From contig JANLYB010000217.1 in assembly GCA_031365425.1 (NCBI GenBank), positions 1 through 24,377 on the forward strand: a stretch of DNA of 24,377 nt, read 5' to 3'. This DNA is from JANXVY01 sp031365425. GTDB lineage: Bacteria; Pseudomonadota; Alphaproteobacteria; Rhizobiales; Hyphomicrobiaceae. The position numbers were made by a program, and so were the translations under genes. Positions 1-7,315 of this stretch are shown piece by piece. How positions within the stretch are numbered: the first letter of the stretch is position 1; every line of letters starts with the position of its first letter. The notes beneath the pieces were generated by a model. That model ran no database searches and was not told the DNA's origin. It saw nothing but the letters and a program-made list of their open reading frames with translations.

Positions 1-102
1 CTCGCCCAGGTGCTCGTGACGTAATTTTTTGTGCGTGGCCGCGTCAATCTGGAAGATCGCCAGCTGGCGAAGCAACTCTACGCGCGGCTATCGGTGGATG
101 TA

Positions 103-1485
103 ATGAAATCTGGCCCAAAGCTGACCATAGCAGCCGTGAACGAAAAGCGTGTTGCAGCGGCCGAGGGCGCAGTTGCGGCTCCCCCTACGGCAGAGCCAAC
201 GCCGATTAATCGACTGACCACGACGTTGCGCGAAGCCGAGCATTGGGTATGGCCGGTTGCGGTCGCGTTGTGGGTGCGCAAGGGAAGCGTGGTTGCTGCT
301 TTGGTTGCGCTGTTACTTGCGGCCTATGCCGGACCGGCGGCGTTGTTTGGACCCAAGGTTTCAGGTGAGGCAGCGGTGCGCGGGATGTTCCTGCAAACCG
401 TCGTGGCAAGCGGCCATGTGGAAGCACCGTTCCGTGTAAACATCGCCAGCCAGATTACCGCCGTGGTTGCGAAGGTGCCTGTGGTCGAAGGGCAGACGGT
501 GAGGGCCGGGCAGACGTTGATCGAACTCGATGATCGCGAATTGCGAGCGGTCGTGACCCAGGCCGAGGGCGTGGTTGCGCAGGCTGAAGCGCGGGTGCGG
601 CAGATGCAGGAGGTGACACATCCGGCAACCGGGGAAACGTTGAAGCAGGCGCAGGCGACGCTGACGAACGCGCAGAACAATTTCGACCGCACTACTAAGC
701 TCAGCCGCGATGGATACGCGACACGGGTTGCGCTGGACGAAGCCACGCGCGCGCTCGATGTAGCGAAGGCGCAGGTCAAAAGCGCTGAGTTCCAGGTTGC
801 GACGACGCAAGCCGGCGGCAGCGATTACGTGATGGCCGAAACGCAACTCAATCAGGCGAAGGCCAGTCTTGTCTCGGCGCAATCACGGCTCAGCTATACG
901 GTCATTAAGGCACCGCGCGACGGCGTGCTGATCTCGCGCAATGTGGAAGCGGGTAATACCGTTTCGCCCGGCACGGTGTTGATGGTGCTGTCGCCGGACG
1001 GCGAGATTCAGCTCGTAGTGCAGATCGACGAGAAGAATCTCAGTCTGATCGGAATTGGCCAGAAGGCACTGGGGTCGGCGGACGCTTATGCCAGGGAAAC
1101 GTTTGCGGCGGAGGTGTTTTACGTCAATCCGGGCATCGATCTGCAGCGCGCATCGGTCGAGGTGAAGCTGCGCGTTCCTAAGCCGCCGGATTATCTGCGC
1201 CAGGACATGACGATTTCCGCCGATATCGAAGTCGCGCGGCGGGACAATGCCGTGACGATTTCGGCAGGCCAAATTCATAACATCAGCGGTGCCAAGCCGT
1301 GGGTATTGAAGGCCGCGGGGGGGCGGGCAAAGCGCCAGGACGTCCAGCTCGGGATCGTCAGCGGCGGCAAGGCCGAAGTCTTGTCGGGACTAGAAGCCGG
1401 CGAACTCGTGATCCCGGTCAGCAATGTGAAGATCAAGACCGGTCAGCGCGTCAGGGTGAGCCCGGCGGAAACAGCCGCGCCATGA
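103..1485 (+). CDS. HlyD/MacA-family periplasmic adaptor (membrane fusion) protein
   Basis: Adaptor subunit that would link the inner-membrane ABC permease encoded next to it with an outer-membrane channel. From ATG 103 the protein has about 460 residues: a roughly 60-residue cytoplasmic N-terminus, one membrane segment (around VVAALVALLLAAYAG), then the biotinyl-lipoyl half (VVAKVPVVEGQTVRAGQTLIELDD), a long Ala/Gln-rich coiled-coil hairpin, the second lipoyl half (SYTVIKAPRDGVLISRNVEAGNTV) and a C-terminal beta barrel. Its stop overlaps the permease start (ATGA), so the two are translationally coupled. ATG 103 is preferred because GGTGG lies five bases upstream. The frame stays open back to a GTG at 31, whose codons also look coding, so the start is uncertain. 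Family assignment is firm; the cargo is unknown. Confidence 0.85.
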   Translation: MKSGPKLTIAAVNEKRVAAAEGAVAAPPTAEPTPINRLTTTLREAEHWVWPVAVALWVRKGSVVAALVALLLAAYAGPAALFGPKVSGEAAVRGMFLQTVVASGHVEAPFRVNIASQITAVVAKVPVVEGQTVRAGQTLIELDDRELRAVVTQAEGVVAQAEARVRQMQEVTHPATGETLKQAQATLTNAQNNFDRTTKLSRDGYATRVALDEATRALDVAKAQVKSAEFQVATTQAGGSDYVMAETQLNQAKASLVSAQSRLSYTVIKAPRDGVLISRNVEAGNTVSPGTVLMVLSPDGEIQLVVQIDEKNLSLIGIGQKALGSADAYARETFAAEVFYVNPGIDLQRASVEVKLRVPKPPDYLRQDMTISADIEVARRDNAVTISAGQIHNISGAKPWVLKAAGGRAKRQDVQLGIVSGGKAEVLSGLEAGELVIPVSNVKIKTGQRVRVSPAETAAP

Positions 1486-2700
1486 ACAACTGGGCGCCGT
1501 TCGAGTGGATTACCGCGCTTCGCTTCCTGCGCGAGGGGCGGATGCAGACACTGTTCATCATAACGGGGGTGTCGATCGGCGTGGCGGTCATCGTCTTCAT
1601 GTCGGCGTTGCTGGCGGGATTGCAGGCGAACTTCATCAAGCGCGTGCTGACGTCATCGGCACACATCCAGTTGATTCCGCCCGATGAAGTTGCGCGGCCG
1701 TTGCGCGGCGGCCCCGGCGTGACCGTCGGCGCTATCGTTCAACGTCCCGCGCAGCGGCTGCGGTCCATCGACCAGTGGCAGAAGGTTCGCGCGCTGCTGT
1801 TGACATGGCCTGCAATCACCAACGTGTCGCCAACAGTCTCGGCGGCGGCACTTGCGGTACGCGGCAGTGCCAGCCGGTCAATCACGATGACGGGGATCGA
1901 TCCCGATGTGTATTTCAGGATCGTGCACCTGCCGGATTACATTATTGCCGGACAGGCGCGGGTCATGAGCGACGATATCGTCATCGGGCTCGATCTGGCG
2001 AAAGACCTCGGCGTCACGCTCGGCGACAAGCTGACTGTGACATCTGCCAACGGCGGCTCGCGGCTGCTGACAATCTCGGGGATATTCGATCTGGGCAACA
2101 AGGGCGCGAATATGCGCACAACCTACGTGGCGCTGCGGACGGCGCAGGCGTTGTCGAACCTGTCGGGCGGGGTCACGTCAATCGATCTCACAGTCGATGA
2201 TGTTTATGCGGCGGAGACAATCGCCCAGGCCGTAAATGTGGCAACAGGGGTGCAGGCCGATAGCTGGATCAAGACCAACGCGCAGTTCTTTACGGCAGTG
2301 AATGCGCAGAAGACTTCGAATACGATGATCCGGTTGTTTGTCGGATTGTCAGTGGCGTTCGGGATTGCGAGCGTGCTTGTCGTGTCAGTGATCCAGCGTT
2401 CGCGCGACATCGGGATTTTGCGCGCGATGGGAACGTCGCAGGGGCAGATCCTGCGAATATTTCTGTTGCAAGGCGGGTTGCTCGGCTTCGCTGGATCGCT
2501 GATCGGGACGGCGACAGGGGCGAGTGCGCTGCTCTATTGGCATAGCGCCATGCGGCAGGCTGACGGCAGCGAATTGTTTCCGTTGATCCTGGAGCCGCAG
2601 TTATTAGTGTACGCGATGGTGCTGGCGGCGCTGACCGGCGTTGCGGCGGCGGCAATTCCGGCGTTGCGCGCAGCGAAGCTCGATCCTGTGGTGGCGATCC

Positions 2701-2708
<8 letters not shown>
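1482..2708 (+). CDS. ABC transporter permease, FtsX/MacB-like
   Basis: Inner-membrane permease of the MacB/LolE/FtsX class, 408 residues. It has a membrane helix near residues 22-48 (TLFIITGVSIGVAVIVFMSALLAG), a large periplasmic domain, and three C-terminal helices, ending in the typical IPALRAAKLDPVVAIRG motif. That tail is characteristic of permeases that pair with LolD-type ATPases. The start ATG overlaps the adaptor stop and its own stop overlaps the GTG start of the ATPase gene by 8 bases, so adaptor, permease and ATPase form a tight operon. In MacB the ATPase and permease are fused; here they are separate, as in DevBCA and LolCDE systems. The substrate (lipid, peptide, antibiotic or heterocyst-type glycolipid analogue) cannot be read from the sequence. 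Confidence 0.9.
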
Positions 2709-3399
<691 letters not shown>

Positions 3400-3485
3400 T
3401 TTACTTGCGTCGCCAGCCGACCGGGTTCAAGAACGGGCGGCGTCTAAGAGGCGCGGATATTCGCCAGTTATAGGACCGATAGAGA

Positions 3486-4262
3486 ATGGAAGCATACCCG
3501 GCGCAGCGCATCGTTTGCCTGACGGAGGAGACGGTCGAGACGCTGTATCTGCTGGGTGAGGATGCGCGGATCGTCGGCGTGTCGGGATATGCAGTGCGGC
3601 CTGCGCGGGTTCGCCGGGAGAAGCCGCGCGTTTCGGCGTTCACGTCGGCGGATATTCCTAAGATTCTGGCGCTCAAGCCGGATCTCGTCCTGACGTTTTC
3701 CGATTTGCAGAAGGGGATCGCTGCCGAGTTGATCGGCGAGGGCGTTGCGGTGCATGCTTTCAACCAGCGGACGGTCGCTGGGATTCTCTCGATGATTCGG
3801 ACGGTGGGGGCGCTGGTGGGCGCCGGCGAGCGGGCAGACGCGTTGGCCGCAGGCTACGAGGCGCGATTGGCAGCGGTGGCATCGACCGCACGGGAGCGGC
3901 CAAGGGTGCGGGTGTATTTCGAGGAGTGGGACGAGCCGATGATCAGCGGAATTGGCTGGGTGTCTGAGTTGATCGGCGTGGCGGGCGGCGTCGATGTGTG
4001 TGCCGATTTGTCGCGAGAGAAGGCTGCCAAGGATCGGATCGTGAGCGCGGAGCAGGTGCGCGCGGCGAATCCGCAGGTGATTTTAGCGTCGTGGTGCGGG
4101 AAGAAGGTTGTGGTGAAGAGGATTGCCGAGCGGACGGGATGGAGCGAGATTGCGGCAGTACGCGATGGGCGGATCGTGGAGATCAAGTCGCCGCTCATTT
4201 TGCAGCCGGGACCGGCGGCGCTGAGCGATGGGCTGGACGCAATTGTGAAGGGGTTGGGATAA
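3486..4262 (+). CDS. BtuF-like cobalamin/Fe-siderophore substrate-binding-fold protein
   Basis: 258-residue class III (BtuF/FhuD-fold) binding protein, related to proteins often annotated as cobalamin-binding. The N-terminal half starts with RIVCLTEETVETLYLLGEDARIVGVSGYAVRP and has the typical DIPKILALKPDLVLTF segment. A middle helix and a C-terminal lobe follow (VRVYFEEWDEPMISGIGWVSELI..., NPQVILASWCGKK). There is no signal peptide or lipobox, so as encoded the protein would stay in the cytoplasm; a version with no exporter signal is known in proteobacteria but its role is unclear. AGGA lies about ten bases before the ATG. No BtuC/BtuD permease or ATPase and no cobalamin riboswitch are seen near it. 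It is 86 bases downstream of the ABC operon and may be co-transcribed. Confidence 0.8.
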   Translation: MEAYPAQRIVCLTEETVETLYLLGEDARIVGVSGYAVRPARVRREKPRVSAFTSADIPKILALKPDLVLTFSDLQKGIAAELIGEGVAVHAFNQRTVAGILSMIRTVGALVGAGERADALAAGYEARLAAVASTARERPRVRVYFEEWDEPMISGIGWVSELIGVAGGVDVCADLSREKAAKDRIVSAEQVRAANPQVILASWCGKKVVVKRIAERTGWSEIAAVRDGRIVEIKSPLILQPGPAALSDGLDAIVKGLG

Positions 4263-4279
4263 ATCCAGGGAAAAAATAA

Positions 4280-4828
4280 TTACCGCGAGATCTGCGTTAT
4301 CTTAGAACCTTCAAGGGTGAGGTTGTACATCAGGCCTTTGGGGTCGAGGATGAAGCCGACCACGGGATTGGTGATCTTGTTGGTATCGACGGACGCGCCG
4401 ACGCCCAGCGTGATGATGGCGACCGAGCCGTCAACGCCGACTTTCCAGCCATGGGTGCGGCGAAAATTGGTGAGGGCTTCGTCGGTCATGAACGCGATGA
4501 TGACCGAGCGCTGTTCGACGCCGAGCTGGAAGCCGATCGAGGCAGAGACGGTGTTGTAGTACCCGCCCCATTGGCCGCCGACGATCAGCGCACCCTCGCC
4601 ATACTCGCCGCCGAGGCCAAGGCCTGCTTTGACAACCGAGGGGAAGACGAGGACGCCGCGGGCTTTGCCGACCAGTTCATGCGAGCCGCCGACTTTGGAA
4701 TAGAAGCGGGCAAGGGTTTGCTCGACGCCGGCATCAATGTCGCGGGCGCTGTCGGCGCTCGCCTGGCCGGAGGTGCCGAGGACGGTCATGACGGCCACGA
4801 CTGCAAGGCACGCGTATCGCATCAACAT
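4280..4828 (-). CDS. Secreted SYLF-domain (Ysc84/DUF500) lipid-binding protein
   Basis: 182-residue protein with an N-terminal signal peptide (cleavage expected after ASA near residue 25) and then a SYLF domain. Family marks include ARFYSKVGGSHELVGKARGVLVFPSVVKAGLGLGGEYGEGAL, then GGYYNTVSASIGFQLGVEQRSVIIAFMTDEAL, and a Gly-rich VGASVD segment. Eukaryotic SYLF proteins bind phosphoinositides; bacterial ones are secreted proteins of unknown function, often linked to stress or biofilm. On the minus strand GAGGAG lies nine bases ahead of the first ATG; a second ATG two codons later is possible. It is convergent with the BtuF-like gene (17-base gap, no clear terminator) and divergent from the DUF892 gene. 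Confidence 0.9.
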   Translation of the reverse strand: MLMRYACLAVVAVMTVLGTSGQASADSARDIDAGVEQTLARFYSKVGGSHELVGKARGVLVFPSVVKAGLGLGGEYGEGALIVGGQWGGYYNTVSASIGFQLGVEQRSVIIAFMTDEALTNFRRTHGWKVGVDGSVAIITLGVGASVDTNKITNPVVGFILDPKGLMYNLTLEGSKITQISR

Positions 4829-4919
4829 TTAAAAGTGCTCCTCAATAAATCCTGCGTACCCGTGGCCTGTGCAAAGGCCAAAATTGTGGCGATCTCAAAC
4901 AATCGCGAGGCGTGTTACC

Positions 4920-4945
4920 GGAACGCCGCCTTTGGCGATCCGGTT
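4920..4945 (+). promoter_or_regulatory. Candidate EcfG (general stress sigma) promoter, distal
   Basis: GGAAC at 4920-4924 followed after exactly 19 bases by TT at 4944-4945 (local CGGTT). This fits the published alphaproteobacterial EcfG/RpoE2 pattern GGAAC-N18/19-TT. It lies 69 bases before the start codon of the DUF892 gene. The match is visual; the motif is short, but it is repeated with identical spacing 31 bases downstream. Confidence 0.5.
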
Positions 4946-4950
4946 GAAGC

Positions 4951-4976
4951 GGAACCTATGCTCGTCACAGGGGGTT
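4951..4976 (+). promoter_or_regulatory. Candidate EcfG (general stress sigma) promoter, proximal
   Basis: GGAAC at 4951-4955 and TT at 4975-4976 (local GGTTTC), again with 19 bases between. Transcription would start near 4983, giving a leader of about 30 bases that includes the AGAGG ribosome site at 5004-5008. Ferritin-like DUF892 and similar small stress proteins are frequent members of the EcfG regulon, which supports this reading. Confidence 0.6.
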
Positions 4977-5013
4977 TCAACACTGCAACTGTCCGCTTAA
5001 AAAGAGGTACCCC

Positions 5014-5505
5014 ATGGCCGATAAGGGCTTACACGAGCTATTTCATCACACGCTGAAAGACATTTATTTTGCGGAGAATGCCATCACAAAGGCACTCCCA
5101 AAAATGGCAAAGGCTGCGCAAGACCCGAAACTCAAAAAGGCATTCGAAACTCATCTTGAGCAAACGCACGGCCAGATTGAACGCCTGGACAAGGTTTTCA
5201 AACTCATCGATCAGAAGCCCGAAGGTGTCCCTTGCGAAGCGATCAAGGGAATCCTGAAGGAAGGCGACGAGGTTGCCGATGAATTCAAGGGGTCGTCGTG
5301 TTTGGACGCGGGTTTGATTGGAGCTGCCCAGGCGGTCGAACACTACGAAATCGCTAGGTACGGAGCGCTGCGAACGTGGGCAGACGAACTGGGAATGAAG
5401 GATGCATCGGCGCTACTTCAAAAGACGCTCGATGAAGAAGAAAAAACCGATATCGACCTGTCCAAACTGGCAATGAAAAGCGTCAATCTCAAAGCAATCG
5501 GTTGA
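5014..5505 (+). CDS. DUF892 (YciE/YciF) ferritin-like stress protein
   Basis: 163-residue all-helical protein that begins with the family hallmark HELFHHTLKDIYFAENAITKALPKMAKAA and continues with LKKAFETHLEQTHGQIERL, AGLIGAAQAVEHYEIARYGALRTWA and LLQKTLDEEEKTD. These carry the Glu/His positions of the ferritin-like four-helix bundle (E in YFAEN, E..H in THLEQTH, EHYE, and EEE near the C-terminus). The family is cytoplasmic and stress-induced; its exact biochemical role is unsettled. The start has AGAGG six bases upstream. Codon use is poorer in G/C at third positions and richer in A than the neighbouring genes (for example AAA, GAA), which may indicate high expression or a different history. 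Two EcfG-like promoters lie upstream and a hairpin terminator downstream. Confidence 0.93.
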   Translation: MADKGLHELFHHTLKDIYFAENAITKALPKMAKAAQDPKLKKAFETHLEQTHGQIERLDKVFKLIDQKPEGVPCEAIKGILKEGDEVADEFKGSSCLDAGLIGAAQAVEHYEIARYGALRTWADELGMKDASALLQKTLDEEEKTDIDLSKLAMKSVNLKAIG

Positions 5506-5526
5506 CTACCTCTCAGCAAAAAGCAA

Positions 5527-5552
5527 GGCGGCAAATAAATTGCCGCCTTTTT
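5527..5552. terminator. Rho-independent terminator between convergent genes
   Basis: Eight-base perfect stem GGCGGCAA / TTGCCGCC (5527-5534 with 5540-5547) with a five-base loop, followed by TTTTT on the plus strand. It ends the DUF892 gene. On the minus strand the stem is followed by a broken T tract, so it probably also serves the type I secretion operon whose last gene stops at 5561. Confidence 0.85.
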
Positions 5553-5560
5553 CTGCACGC

Positions 5561-7315
5561 TCAGCGTTCTCGGGCGCTATTGGAGGCGACCTCGCGCAAG
5601 GGGGCGAGGACGTAATCGATGGCGCGGCGTTGGCCGGTGAGGATTTCGACGGTGACCGACATGCCGGGGCTTAGCGCGATTTCCTTGCCATCGACGTTGA
5701 TGGTGCTTTTTTCCAGGCGGACCGTGGCGGGAAAGACGAGGCTCGGACCTTTGGAGCCGGCTCCGCCCGACGCGCCGCCGGGGCGAGCCGCCTGTACGGG
5801 ATCGGCCATGGCGAGGGCGTCGCGTTCCTCGACGGCGTCGCGGGAGACGCGGGCGACTTTGCCCGATATCGAGCCGTAGCGGGTGAAGGGGAAGGCTTCG
5901 ATCTTGATGACGGCTTCCTGGCCGGGTTCGACGAAGCCGATGTCCTGGTTCTGGATCATCGCTTCGATTTCGATGGGGCCGTCAGAGGGGACAATGGTCA
6001 TCAGGGATTGCGCGCCGCTGACGACCTGACCGACGGTCGAAATCGCCAGCTGCTGGACCGTGCCGGTGATCGGCGACTTCAGTGTGGCGCGCTCGTTCTT
6101 GGCGGTCGCTTTGACGACGTCCTGGGCGATGCGGTCGGCCTTGCGTTCGGCTTCGGCGAGCTTGCCGGACTGGTCGGAGACGAACTGGCTGATCAGTTCC
6201 TCGATCTTGGATGCGACGGTATTAATGGCGGCTTCGGTTTCGACGAGCTGGCCCTTCTCGGCAATCTGGGTCGTCACCTGGGCTTCGTATTGCGATAGTA
6301 CTTCGATTACGAGGGCGCGGGAAAGAGAGCCTTGGTCATTCAACTGCGTGCGCATGTCCACACGCTCTTTGGCGAGTGCGATAACCTTCTCGCGCGACTG
6401 GATGCTGGCGGTGAGCTTTTCCTTGGTGGCAATGCGCTCGGCCAATTGCGCGACCTGATTAGAGCGGCTCGATTTGAGCTGGCCGAGATCGCCGGCGAGG
6501 ACCAGTTCTTCGCGCTGGCGCACAGCGTCGGAAATGGTTGAGTCGAAGGCGATGGGTTTGGGCGCAAGCGAGCGGTCGGTGTCGCGGGCGACTTTGATCG
6601 CGACACGGCGGCGCGCGGCTTCGGCACGGGCGGATTCCAAATCGCGGGTCTGGGACTGGCGGTCGGCGCCGGTTTCGGTCGGGTCGAGTTCGAGCAGGAT
6701 GTCGCCTGATTTTACGCGGGTGCCGTTTTCGACGAAGATCGCGACGACTTTGCCTGCTTCCACGGGCTGGATGACTTTCGAGCGGCCTGAGGGCTGGATG
6801 CGGCCTTGGGCGACCGCATGGATGTCGAGCTTGCCGAAATAGGACCAGACGAGCGCGACGAGGACGGCGCTGCAGATGAGCCAGATGCCTGCGATGCTCA
6901 CCGGGGAGGGCGGGGTTTCGAGCAGTTCGAGGGCGGCGGGGAGAAATTCGCGGTCGGTGGGATCGAGATCGCGCGTCATCTCGCCGGGCAAAGTGGGCGC
7001 GGCGTAGGCAACGGCTGCGGTGGCTTTCGTGACCGCGACTGCCGTGGAGGTTGCCACATCGGAGGCTGTTGAAGCGACGGTCGATGCCATGGAGGCGGCG
7101 GTTGATGCGACCGTTGACGCTGCGCCGGACAGGCTCGCATGCTCACGATATTTGCGCAGGCGCTTGAATGCGAGGGCCAGCAAAAGGAGAACGAGTGCGA
7201 TCTCGCTGCCAAGCAGCACCAGGGAGGCGGATGCTGCACCGTCAGATCCCTCGGGCGCAGCCGGGATAGAGACGGCCAAGAATGCAAACGCGGGCCAGAG
7301 AGCGAACATGGGCAT
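5561..7315 (-). CDS. HlyD-family type I secretion adaptor with extended N-terminus
   Basis: Membrane-fusion subunit of a type I secretion system, 584 residues from ATG 7315. That ATG overlaps the TGA of the upstream ABC gene (TGATG); a GTG one codon earlier is possible. The HlyD-like part begins near residue 118 (PTDREFLPAALELLETPPSP), with the usual membrane helix at about 141-160, lipoyl halves (KVIQPVEAGKVVAIFVENG, ATLKSPITGTVQQL), a long coiled coil and a C-terminal barrel with a Gly/Ala-rich insert (ARPGGASGGAGSKG). The odd part is residues 1-117: two added hydrophobic segments (about 3-20 and 32-50), a basic stretch, and an Ala/Ser/Thr/Val-rich region with STVAST-type repeats (62-105). 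Typical family members are about 430-480 residues. No TolC-like gene or RTX substrate is present in the window. Confidence 0.9.
   Translation of the reverse strand: MPMFALWPAFAFLAVSIPAAPEGSDGAASASLVLLGSEIALVLLLLALAFKRLRKYREHASLSGAASTVASTAASMASTVASTASDVATSTAVAVTKATAAVAYAAPTLPGEMTRDLDPTDREFLPAALELLETPPSPVSIAGIWLICSAVLVALVWSYFGKLDIHAVAQGRIQPSGRSKVIQPVEAGKVVAIFVENGTRVKSGDILLELDPTETGADRQSQTRDLESARAEAARRRVAIKVARDTDRSLAPKPIAFDSTISDAVRQREELVLAGDLGQLKSSRSNQVAQLAERIATKEKLTASIQSREKVIALAKERVDMRTQLNDQGSLSRALVIEVLSQYEAQVTTQIAEKGQLVETEAAINTVASKIEELISQFVSDQSGKLAEAERKADRIAQDVVKATAKNERATLKSPITGTVQQLAISTVGQVVSGAQSLMTIVPSDGPIEIEAMIQNQDIGFVEPGQEAVIKIEAFPFTRYGSISGKVARVSRDAVEERDALAMADPVQAARPGGASGGAGSKGPSLVFPATVRLEKSTINVDGKEIALSPGMSVTVEILTGQRRAIDYVLAPLREVASNSARER

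Noticed and set aside
1..24. Possible last codons of an upstream gene ending in TAA (reads LAQVLVT).
   Set aside because: Only eight codons are visible and the same frame stays open downstream; nothing identifies the gene.
3401..3763. Minus-strand frame ending RRRPFLNPVGWRRK opposite the BtuF-like gene.
   Set aside because: The ending looked motif-like, but most of the frame is antisense to a well-supported gene and no family is recognised.
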